Shown here piece by piece: positions 1 to 12,600 of a stretch of 64,000 bases of DNA; the stretch's first letter is position 1; each line of letters begins with the position of its first letter. This DNA comes from Ciona savignyi. Taxonomy: Eukaryota; Chordata; Ascidiacea; Phlebobranchia; Cionidae. The notes under the pieces are model-generated. The model was not told the origin of the DNA. It searched no databases and saw nothing but the letters and a program-made list of their open reading frames with translations. Location of the stretch: the NCBI GenBank assembly GCA_000149265.1, contig CH002646.1:434668-498667 (forward strand). The letters run 5' to 3'. A program made the translations under genes and the position numbers.

Positions 1-473
1 TAGCTTAGTTTTTTTTTACCATTCTTTATTACATTACTCAACAATGGCATAATTATTTTTAGTTAAAACGAAAACACCATAACAGTTATTTTCAGGAGAT
101 GATAAAAAAATTAAGTTTGTTTTTACAATTGGCAGTTCCTATATTTTTTTTAAGTTAATGTTCTTTTAATTATTTTTTTAAGAAGCGAAAATGTGAAAAA
201 AAGTTTGGATTAATGGCATAGGCACGGCAGTTATGTTAGTTGGGTTAGGACAGAATAGGATAAAATATCCACATTTTGTAACATTAACCAAATGAGACAA
301 CTGACCAAGATTATAAAGGGATAGGTAGGTATTAGGTCAATCTTAGCCATGCGCACTTTTTCCTGGTGTATTCCTCCAAAACATCAATTAAGTTCAAACC
401 AACACAAATTAAAAATTCCAAGATATAGAAAATGTGCAAACAGAATGATCAAATTAAGTACATTGGAACCTAC
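1..473. other. Intron of gene 1, left edge
   Basis: AT-rich sequence downstream of the PARP exon donor at 473. No coding exon seen; the next catalytic exon must lie left of the window. The first 190 bases resemble a decayed dispersed element (long T-runs, ATTACAT, TTAAAACGAAAACACC). Confidence 0.5.
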
Positions 474-607
474 TTTAACCACGTTTTTTATGAATGCGTT
501 TCCAGATTGAAATTTTTGAAGAACGTCAGTGTATTCTGTGCTGTTGGAATGTACTGGATATACCGCCCATGGCTGGCCTTGAAGATCCTCCCACGTTGGC
601 GGTAAAA
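474..607 (-). CDS. PARP14: Gene 1 first exon of the PARP catalytic domain
   Basis: Opens LPPTWEDLQGQPWAVYPV, then STEYTDVLQKFQ and AFIKNVVK, ending at a GTAGGT donor exactly where the VQN-x-x-LW motif would follow. This is the N-terminal edge of the ART fold. The catalytic histidine, tyrosine and third triad residue are beyond the left edge, so transferase activity cannot be judged. Its acceptor (CTACAG) lies inside the last unit of a 24-bp minisatellite. Confidence 0.88.
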
Positions 608-3600
608 CTGTAGAACACCATTTTAGTTTAACTGCAGAACACCATTTTATTTTAACTGCACAACACCATTTAAGTTTAACTATAGAACACCATTTCAGTT
701 TAACTGCAGAACACCATTTTAGTTTAACTGCAGAACACCATTTTATTTTAACTGCACAACACCATTTAAGTTTAACTGTAGAACACCATTTCAGTTTAAC
801 TGCAGAACACCATTTCAGTTTAACTGTAGAACACCATTTCCGTTTAACTGCAGAACACCATTTCCGTTTAACTGCACAACACCATTTCAGTTTAACTGCA
901 GAACACCATTTCCGTTTAACTGCACAACACCATTTCAGTTTAACTGTACAACACCATTTAAGTTTAACTTTAAAACACCATTTTAGTTGAACTGCAGAAC
1001 ACCATTTTAGTTTAACTGCAGAACACCATTTCCGTTTAACTGCACAACACCATTTCAGTTTAACTGCACAACACCATTTAAGTTTAACTTTAGAACACCA
1101 TTTCAGTTTAACTGCAGAACACTATTTCAGTTTAACTGTAGAACACCATTTCAGTTTAACTGTAGAACACCATTTTAGTTTAACTGTAGAAGAGCATAAT
1201 AGGGTAAAATCAGGTATTCATGTTTATCCCTGGAACAGGAAAACACAGGGAATTCATTAACATACAACATGCATGTCCGTAGTCAAGCAACCCAATTAAT
1301 ACACAATGTAATATGTAGGATAGGATATGTTTACATTTATTAGTTGTACAACAGAGGATTTTATAATTGATGGTGATTTGTTTATTTCCATAAATGTTGT
1401 GCATTCACGGTATCGATCATAAACACCACATTGTATTAGTTTGGTCCGGCCAGTTAGTCTGGAGGTTAAGTACGTCTGTCGCCTTTCAATCGAAAGGTTG
1501 CAGATGCGAAACTGGTCGCTAGCTAGTCAGTTGTGTCCTTGGGCAAGGCACTTAGCGGACATTGCCTGAACTCAACGGTTTAATAGGTTCTACCAAATTG
1601 AAACCATGTGAATCATACACAACACACTGCAATAGCTCCGGTAACCCGACAGTGGGCGTGAGGTAATCTGACGATTGCCCGTGTGTTAACCCCCATGGTT
1701 TTCCTGATGGGGATAAACATGAATATCATAGCTACTCATATCTGACGGAATAGCTTGGTAGCTTGGTGCTTTAACTTTCAGTTAATAGGTGGTAGGATCG
1801 AAACTGGTTTCTAGCTAGTTGGCTGTGTTCTTGTGCAAGGCACTTATTACCTAAACCAGTAAACTAACAGGTACAGTGGAACCCCGCTTGGAGACCACCT
1901 CGATAACACGACCACCTCATTATCAGGACCACTTTAGTGCGGTCCCGAATAATTTACTATGGTAATGCATTGCATTCTGTTTCAATAACGCGACCACCCC
2001 GGTTACCAGACCAGGACCGCCATATTTTGGTCCAAAACTTCAAATTTGACTCCGCTTAAGTGACCACATGTGCTAAATAATTTGCCTTTGTCACCAAAAT
2101 AACAAGGTTAAATTTCTTTTACGATCAAAACATTAAGAATAAATGAGCGCACACACAAAAAAATGTGGCAAACAGAACTGAATCCTACAAGATAAACTTT
2201 AGTATTAAATTCCTTCTGCAGTATCTGATAAAAATAATGGCATTTGGTGAAAAATTAGTAAAAATGCAGACGTTTAGGCTGCATATGACGACAACTTGCT
2301 GCAAATCAAAATTCACTAACAGGACCACCCCGCTAACGCGACCGCTTGATCACGGTCCCATAGGTGGTCAGGTAAGCGGGGTTCAACTGTATATTAAAAT
2401 TAAAACTGAAACAACATCTTATTCAAATACAATAGAGTAAATAGACCCCAAAACATCATAGTAAGTCTATTAACAATGATAACACGTGGATATCCTGTTG
2501 TCTATGATTACCTGTTTCCCCTTTAACGTTTCTGTTGAGCTTTAAGGTCTGTCCAGTATTGCGAACAGTTGCTTGCATTTTGAAAAAATTAACATCACAC
2601 ATCTGTTTCCCACCTTGAATACGGAAAGAAACAGAAGTCTTGCCCTTCGGCTTTTTCTACAGGAAAAACCGAAATGAGATTATAAATATTTGTATATGGA
2701 GTATAAAAATCATACAAATTTTCACACAAATTATTTTTTCATACAAATTAAACTTTGGTAAGAACATCACCTGTTCATTTGTGCCAGATTTCCAAAGTTC
2801 TTACCAAACAAATTTTTACACAAATCAACCTTGAAAAGCATACCATCTAAGACTTCAATGCAAATTTAATAGAAAATCCTTCACAAACTCAAACCTTATA
2901 TGCTTCCTCCAGCCTTAAATTGTCACTGACATGAAAATCCACTGGTTTGCCAGTATCTCCGTAGGACCACATTACTGACTCCGCGCATGTGATTGCCTTC
3001 TGGAACTCATGCAAAATGCTCCATGCTTCTCCATATGCATCCTGGACCTTATCTTTCATGCCACTAAAGACCAGCCTTGTCAAATAACTGACAAAAAGTA
3101 TGTTGTTTAGTATAGCTAAGTTTTTTGCCCCTTCATTACATTAAAGAAATAGCACAGTTATTTATAGTCAAGGAGGCAGGATAAAACGGCAAAACAACAG
3201 TAGTTAAAACACATTAGTGAATACACACTGCTTTCCCATTAACAGGGACAAAACATAGGAGCCCTGTAATATTGCATTATACCTTAAGTTGCAAAAATAG
3301 AACACAAAGTTATCTGACAATTAGTCATATTTAAAACACTTTTATCTTCATGCTCAGACATAATCATGATTATTCTATTAAAATTTCTATCAAACTAGTT
3401 GCGCTTTTAATATTTAATAAGATATGGAGATTAAAGAAATAACAATATATACCTAAGCCAAAGGGTTACAGGTTCGAAATGGGTCACTAGCATAGTCGGT
3501 TGTGTTCTTGGGCAAGGCACTTGTAATAGCTCTGGTAACCCGACAGTGGGCGCAAGGTGATCTGATGATTGCCCGTATGTTAACCCCTTTGGTTTTTCCA

Positions 3601-6600
3601 TTCACAGGATAAACATGAATATCCTATCCTATCCTACTTACTTAGTTTGCATTTTCTCGATTTTCACTTGAAACTTTCGCTGCAAATCCATAATTTCTTG
3701 CTCTTCCAAGCTTGTGATATCTGATATGATGTCATCGTCAATTGTCTTTTTCGTTGTCATGCTGCGCACGTGGTCGGTGATAGATTTCCATGCCTTGGTT
3801 AATCAACAACAAAATTTAATCATTAATAAGAGCGTCGGTAGTCTATAGGCAGCAAAAGCTTGTGTGCTCGAAACCAACTGCTGACTAGAAGGTTGTGACC
3901 TTGGGCAAGGTGCTTAGAGGACATTGTGTAAACTCTAGTAGGTTCTACTACAACTGAAGAAATAGTAGGTTCTACTACAACTGAAACAACACCCTAAGCA
4001 TATATAATACTTTGTAATAGCTCAGGAAACCCGATGGTGGTCACAGGTAATTATCTTCATAACTTTTTCTGTTTTTCCATTGACTAGTTAGCTCTGAGAT
4101 CGTCAGCTGTCAGGTGTAAGATTGTTGGATCGAAAACTACCACTAGCTTGTTGGTGGTCGCAAACAACTTAACATGGGTGAAAAAACAAAGCATAGGTTG
4201 TCACAAACAACTAAACCTAAAACCAGTGAAATAATTAGTGGAAATAAAACATAAATGTATTTAATATAACACACTGCAATAGATAACTATGCTGTGTTTT
4301 TTCATCCACGGTGTTAACATTCCTGTATCAAGATTAGAAACAGTAGAAACAGACCGGAATTAAATCCAGAACCTTCCGTTTATAACTTACAGTGGTTTAA
4401 CACTATCGTCCATACCTTATCAATGTTGTGTTGTTGATTGGAACAGATGAAAACCGTAACTTGGTCGGATAAAACATCAGTTTTACCTGGACTTGTTCTT
4501 TTGTCGGTGAATACTGAAATGACATTAATTTGGAATCGATTTCTTATTTTTAGACTTAATTTCTAAAAAGGTGTTTCTTGATTAAAGAAAATATAAAAGT
4601 AAAGAAAACCAACTACATTTAAGGATGTATAAACGAAGTACCAATAGTACAGCATTTAAAAAAACCCAAAAATGTAAATTACAATAGTAATAACAAAGCT
4701 GGTTGCAAACTCTGGAAGTTTCACCAGTAGTTTAATGATCTATAGCAGTGGTTCCCATGTTAAAGGGGCCGCGAAGCTGTTGCTAATGTAAGAACAAAGG
4801 TGAATGTCAGTAGGACTGGGTACCGGTTCGCTAGTAGTATGTGCTATCTTGTGTATAATTTTTCATTGAGACATTTCATTTAATTGGCTTGTAACACAAT
4901 ATTATTGCATCAGTATGCGTCCACTGTGAAGTCATATCGTCCACTGTGATGTTTAAACTATGACCACATGACTATAAACGTGCAATAGCTCCAATTTGGA
5001 ACTCTATTAGAGAAATAGCTTTGTATATTCATGTATATTATACAACAGAAATCCGTCAAGACTTTAAATTGGTAAAAATAGTTAAAGGGAGCATCATACA
5101 TGTTTAGCTGCAAACCTATAAGGTCAACCATCACACTGAATTGTTAATAAATGCAAGTAAAACATTTTTGTGCTAATTTTCTAATTTTGCATTTAGGATA
5201 GAATATAAGTGTGGGTCACGGAATCTCCGAAAAATTTTAAGGGGATCACAAAGACAAAAAGGTTTGGAACCACTGATCTGTAGGATAGGATATTCATGTT
5301 TATCTCCGTGAATGGGAAAACCAAAGGGGTTAACACACGGCCAATCGTCAGATCACCTCGCGCCCACCGTCGGGTTATCGGAGCTATATTGCAGTGTGTT
5401 GTGTATGATAGACACGTTCCTTTAATTTACTGGGTTCAGGCAATGTCCGTTAAGTGCCTTGACCAAGGACACAGCTGATTAGCTAGTGACCAGTTTCATA
5501 TCTGCAATCCTTCGGCTAAAAGGCGACCCTCTAAACCACCAGACTTATCTAAATAAACAAACCCAGGAATATTTACTTCTACACACAGTAGTAACAGCCA
5601 ATACAATTGGTATAAAAGAAAATATAAAAAATTAATAATAATATCAAACCATTGTCACTTATTTTTTGTTAATTATATCAGAATGCAAAAATTTTAATTA
5701 GAAACACGTTATTTCCCATTAAAGGTATGGACATGAATATCCTATCCTAAACAACCACATTATGAAAAGGCCTCTAGCCACTCAACTGTGGAAAGTATAG
5801 CACAGGATATTCATGATTATGATTAAAACGTTTCTTCAATTTAGTATAAACCATCACTCTACTGGGTTCGGGCAATTTCTGTTAAGTACCTAGTCTAATG
5901 ACAAAACCAACTGACTAACGACTAGTTTTAAACTTGCAACCTTTCGGATGAAAAGCGACACATTAACCGACCAGCTGATTGGCCTGATTAACCATCTGCT
6001 TTAAGATTTAACTTTAATTTTGCTAAGGGGAACAAAACATACTTCGCAATGCATTTTAATATGCAATGCCATAATTTAACCTAAATTTCTTAAAATATAA
6101 AAGTGACAACAGTCCTTTGCAACGCAATTCGTTATGCAATGCCTTTCAATATAAAATGCATGGGAAAAACACAAGTATTCTGTTCTCAACTAGTCNNNNN
6201 NNNNNNNNNNNNNNNNNNNNNNNNNNNNNNNNNNNNNNNNNNNNNNNNNNNNNNNNNNNNNNNNNNNNNNNNNNNNNNNNNNNNNNNNNNNNNNNTTCCG
6301 GGCTGTTGCTTGTGGCAGACTAAAACTTCTGGCGATATCTGCACTTTGCATTCCAACATTGCCTGAATAAGATATGTAGATGTAGAAATGAAGGAAATCG
6401 ATGGACGTTACGTATTTTCTCTGAGAATGAAAATAACCTCTGCTTGTGCTCAAGAGCAGAGTTTGTTGCGTGTAATTTAGTTTTAGTTCATTTATTTTCG
6501 CCAATATTAAATAATGGCAAAAGAATAGGATAGGATAGAATATTTATGTTTATCCCCGAGAGTGGGAAAATCAAAGGGGTTAACATACGAGTAATCATCA

Positions 6601-9600
6601 GATCACCTCGCGCCCACCGTCGGGTTACCAGAGCTATTGCAGTGTGTTGTGATTGATTCACACGTTCTTTCAATTTAGTAAAACCCATTAATCCGCTGGG
6701 TTAGGCAATGTCCGTTAAGTGCCTTGCCCAAGTACACAACCGACAAGCTAGCGTTCGTTGTGTATAATTTAGTTTTAGTTTATTTATTTTATGATCCAGT
6801 ATTAAACAATGGCAAATAAAACTAATCACGGCACATAAACAAGAAAAGAACGCAAAACAAAGTATCGTCAAAACATGTCCTTTAAAAAAAAGGGATATCA
6901 ATAAATAATATAACAGCCACGGCAAAAAACAATACTATGAAAACAAAACGTAACTACCACTATATAAAGCTCAAAAATATATATAATTTAAATAAACTCC
7001 ATCTTAAATTAAAGCAAAAGAAAAGTGGAAAAAATATAAAACAACAATCTTTATAGCATTTCATGGAAAATTTAAACAAAAACAATTAAAAAATATGAAT
7101 GTTTACAGCCTTTAAAATTAAACCTAGAAATCAAAAATAAATTGTGGGCAGCATCATATACACTAACTGCCTTGTCCAAGGACACAACAAATTAATCAGT
7201 AGGTAATTTCAAACTAACAGATATATTTTCCTTAAGTCTTATTAACAAAAAATACATAGAAAATTAGTTAATAGGGATTTTGAAGTTATGACGATAAACG
7301 TACATAATTCCATTAATATGGAGTTCTCAAACTGCCAGGAGAGAACATATCTATTCAATAGGATAGGATAGGATAGAATATTCATCCTTATCCCCGTGAA
7401 TGGGAAACCAAGGGGGTTAACACACGGGCAATTGTCAGATCACCTCGCGCCCATCGTCGGGTTACCGGAGCTATTGCAGTGTGTTGTATATGATAGACAC
7501 ATTCCTTTAATTTGGTAGAACCCATTAATCTGCTGGGTTCAGGCAATGTCCGTAAAGTGCCTTGCCCAAGGACACAACCGACTAGCTAGCGACCAGTTTC
7601 GTACCTGCAACCGTTCGATTGAAAGGCGATGCACTTAACCGTTAGACCAACGGGCCGGAATAGATAACACTTTTATAGCTTTTTTATACCTACAAATTTC
7701 GTAATATTTCTTTGTGAATTTATTCCAAAATTGAACAACTCATTCACTAGAACACGAACCAGCCCACAAAATTGCTTAAAATTTCTCCAAAAATATAAGT
7801 TATAGAATAAAAGTTTAGAACGTTTGTTTTTACCTCCGATAGCTGGAATTGACAAAGTTCTCACACCAGCACTATCCGCTTGTTGGAAAATAGCAACCAA
7901 TTCCTGTATTAGTTGGTTCCGATCGTTGCCGCTTACAATGCAAAATATGTATTTAAACAGTGGTGACCCCGACGCCATTATAAAGTTGGTCCCACGTGCA
8001 ACTGGGTTAAGGATGTTGGTCTGTAGAGCTGGTCCACATTTGGCCAGTAGAGCCTGACCCACTTGACCTGTTTATGGATTAAATAGATAGGATAGAATGT
8101 TCATGTTTATTTCCGTGAATAAGAAAATCAAGGGGGTTAACATACGGGCAATCTTTAGATCACCTCGCACCCACTGTCGGATTACCGAAGCTATTGCAGT
8201 GTATTGTGTATTTTTAGACGTTCCTTCAATTTGGTTGAACCCATTAATCCTCTAGGGTTAGGTGATGTCTTTTAAGTGCCTTGCCCAAAGACACAACCAA
8301 CTAGCCAGCGACCAGTTTTGAATCTGCAACCCTTCGGCTGAAAGGCAACACACTAACCCACCAAACTAATCGGTGGGACATTCTTGTTTGGTTTCTATTA
8401 AAAACAACAAAACTTACCTGTGAGGCTATAATTGACGTCAGTTGGTATGATGATTGCATCGGAATTTTCAGCAGAGATGTCACCTTGTTTTACATTTACA
8501 GTGACCGTCCCAACTTTGGTGTTTTGAAGTGTTTGTTGACTTCCAAATTCATTTTTAAACGACTGTGTGTAATTAAAGTCAGTTAAGTTGTAACTATCAC
8601 ACTTTAGTACTGCTTAATGTTAGGGTACAGTTGATTTAGGAAGTTTGGGAAAATTTAACAAATAGAAATTTGGCGTGCATATCTAGATTGATTTGTGTAA
8701 AAATGTGTATGTTAGGGCTTTGTAAATCTGGAACAAATGAACAGGTGGTGGGCTTATAACGGTTGATTTAAATAGAAATGTGTATGGTAGGGACTTTGTA
8801 AATATGGCACAGATGGACAGGTGGTGTAGATATCAAGGTTGTTTCGTGTGTGAATGTACATGGTAGGTGCTTGGGAAATGTGGCACAAATGGACAGGTGG
8901 TGTACTTAATAAAATAAGTTTGTGTAGCTATGTGCATGGTAGGGGAAATATGGCCCAGATGGATAAGAGTTGTTACTATAAAAGTTTATTTGAGTAGAAT
9001 TATAAGTGGTAGGAAATTTGGTAAAAAATATAACTAAAACTTACCCAATTGATTGGGTTCCCAGGATAAAGTACAATTGTAACCGTCTTCAAACTTCTTG
9101 GAGTGAACGCATTAATGGCATGATCCATCCATCGTCCTACACTGTTCCCTGGGTATTTGAATCCCCCTGTGCCCAAAGTCGGGAAAGCAATCGACGTATA
9201 ACCTGCGTTGTCCGCTTTTTGCAGGCAAGTGGTGACCCCGTCCATTAAATGCTTTTTCGAAAGGCTGTGAGTGGACTTGCTGTAGTAGGATATCATGATA
9301 TGGTAGATCTCTTGGCAGTTTAGTTGGTATCCACTGGTCTCTTGCACACCACCCAATTGCAGGTTCATGGATAGACCAAGCTGCTGCATGGTTGTCTGTG
9401 GGAAAAAAAGGAAAAAAAAAAGATTAAAAGTGGTTTCAAGCAACAACCACTGCGACTGCAAGAGACACAACCAACTGGACATAGGTTGGTTTTAAACCCA
9501 AAACCTTTTAGTTAAACATCCAATGTGTTAAGTTTGGTCTAACCAGCATGGCTGTAGTACAAACTGATGTGATCTATATATTTTTCATGAGTAAGTTTAT

Positions 9601-12600
9601 CAAATATCCTTTGTAGGTTTGATTCCAATACGAATATAGATGATATAATGCACCGGTTACCGTAAAACTTCTATTTGAACGCCATGGCACTCTTTTTTGA
9701 ACCCTTCTTCTAAAGTGGTGTTCTATTAGAGGTGGTGCTCAAATAGAGGTGGCATTCAAATTGTGATATTATGGTAATTAGGAAAGGATATTCATCTTTA
9801 TCCCCGTGAGTGGGAATACCAAGGTGGTTATCACACGGGCAATCGTCAGATCACTTCGTGCCCATCGTCGGGTTACCGGAGCTATTGCAGTGTGTTGTAT
9901 ATGATAGACACGTTCCTCCAATTTGGTAGAACCCATTAATACGCTGGGTTCAGGCAATGTCCATAAAGTGCCTTGCCCAAGGACACAACCGACTAGCTAG
10001 CGACCAGTTTCGCACCTGCAACCTTTCGATTGAAAGGCAACGCACTTAACCGCTAGACCAACGGGCCGGACTAAATTCACCCAAGTAAACTGGTAATGCA
10101 TGCAAATGCTATACTGAACGTTATATTGCAGTGATGTAAGAAGCTACCTTAAGTTGGTGTCCTGCAACTCTCAATAAAGACTTCGTAACAGCCGATCCAG
10201 TTCCATTTACAAAGTCTTGTGGACTTGTCGATGTGACTATCACATCAACCTGGTTGCCAAGTAATTGTTTTGATATTATTGTTTATCCCCGTATAATATA
10301 AGATATAAATATGAGATATTTATGTTTATCCCCGTATAATATAAGATATAAATGTAAGATATTTATGTTTATCCCCGTATAATATAAGATATAAATATAA
10401 GATATTTATGTTTATCCCCGTATAATATAAGATATAAATATAAGATATTTATGTTTATCCCCGTATAATATAAGATATAAATATAAGATATTTATGTTTA
10501 TCCCCGTATAATATAAGATATAAATATAAGATATTTATGTTTATCCCCGTATAATATAAGATATAAATATAAGATATTTATGTTTATCCCCTTATAATAT
10601 AAGATATAAATATAAGATATTTATGTTTATCCCGTGAATGGGAAAACCAAGGGGGCTAACACACATGCAATCGTCAGATCACTTCGTGCCCATCGTCGGG
10701 TTACCCTAGTTATCGTGGTTTGTTTTGTATGATTGAGTGATTTCTCAAATTGGTTGAACCCATTAATCCACTGGATTCAAGCAATATCCGTTTAGTACCT
10801 TCCTAAGGACACAACCGACTAGCTAACAATTTTAAAACTGCATCACATCGACTGAAAGGCAAAGCATTCACCCACCAAGCTATCTGGTCGGACACAGGAA
10901 ACTTACCGTCTGATTAGCCAAATTTCCTTGAACAAAATTAACCATCAATTTGTTTGTTTTTCTCACCGATACATGTATCTGAAATGTGATTTGATTTATT
11001 CGTGTTAATTTTAAATAAACTAAACAACTTTTAAAAAATTGAATAATACAGTGCTCAGTTTATACAGTGCTGATTTTTAAAAGTTTTATAAAATTTATTT
11101 TTGTTTGATGTTTACAATATAAGAGTAATCCTGATAAAAATCGTTTTACTGTGAAAGAGAGAACACAAGGGTCATTGATAAACTGGCATCGTCCGGTTCC
11201 CTTGTGCCCCCCATGGGTTAACTGTCTGACCTTAAGAGTCTGACCGATTAGCATGGTGGATTAGTCTGTCACCTTTCAGTAAGGTTATATATACTTATAT
11301 ATACCCTAGACAACGTAGCCATAGCTAGATTACTAAAGAAATAATACTCACTGCTGTAGTTTTTCTGTTTTATCCTGCCTTTTTAACTTCAAATAATTTT
11401 GCCATTCTTATTTAATTTAATAAAGCAAAAAAAAATTTGAACTGCTTTACCTTGGCTGGTATCGGTTGCCCGACAGAAGGGCTTTGTGCAAATCTTGAAC
11501 CTGACTGCAGTGTTCTCAGCGTGTTTACAAAACCGTTCAAGACATTCGTGTTCGAATTTTCCACTAAACACACCTAAAACAATGGCTGTATGGTGAGAGT
11601 ATATTGGTGAAACAAACTTATGATAATCACCATAGGGTGAAAATCATTTAAAAAATTCATAAAAAATAGTTGGTTAAAGTTTTTCTTCCTTTTTTTCATC
11701 GCTGGGGTTAAAACGACCCCTCTCTGAACCCACTTGGTTAATAGATGATGTCCCAACATTGAAATGGTCGGCGATGGTTTCAACGATCAATCTTGTGCAC
11801 AACACAGGTTCCCCGCCAAACACACCACAACTAATCGCTGGCATCGCTAACGACGCTAAGTTGTAGCTTTCAGCTTGCTTCAAAGTCTCAGATATACAGG
11901 ACTTTAGATGTTGTTCGCAATTTGAGGTTGGATTCCACCTAAATACAGCAAAAGTTTTGAGTTTTTTTTTTATTCTTTAAAGTACTTGAAACTCATGGGG
12001 GTTGAATTAAACTTATAATAGTTTGGTTTTTAGTTTTTTTGTTTCCATTATAAAAAAAGAACAGGACCTTGTAGAAAGAAATGGAAAATTGAAAAATACG
12101 ACAAAAACAATTGTCAAACCCTGTCATTAAAAACGTTAAATATTTAAACTAATAATTTAGTCTTAGCAAAGTTAAAGCCAGGTGTCTTAGCATAGTTAAA
12201 GCCAGGCGTCTTAGTATAGTTCAAGCCAGGTGTCTTAGCATAGTTAAAGCCAGGCGTCTTAGCATAGTTAAAGCCAGGTGCCTTAGCATAGTTAAAGCCA
12301 GGCGTCTTAGTATAGTTAAAGCCATAATATAGTTAAAGCCATTATATAGTTAAAGCCAGGCGTCTTAGTATAGTTAAAGCCAGGCGTCTTAGTATAGGTA
12401 AAGCCAGGCGTCTTAGCATAGTTAAAGCCAGGCGTCTTAGTATAGGTAAAGCCAGGCGTCTTACCATAGTTAAAGCCAGGTGTTTTAGCATAATTAAAGC
12501 CAGGTGTCTTAGCATAGTTAAAGCCAGGTATCTTAGCATAGTTAAAGCCAGGTGTCAGCATAGTTAAAGCCAGGTGTCTTAGCATAGTTAAAGCCAGGTT

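Noticed and set aside
9006-9248. Plus-strand ORF of 80 codons
   Set aside because: Antisense of the macro-2 exon 9045-9395.
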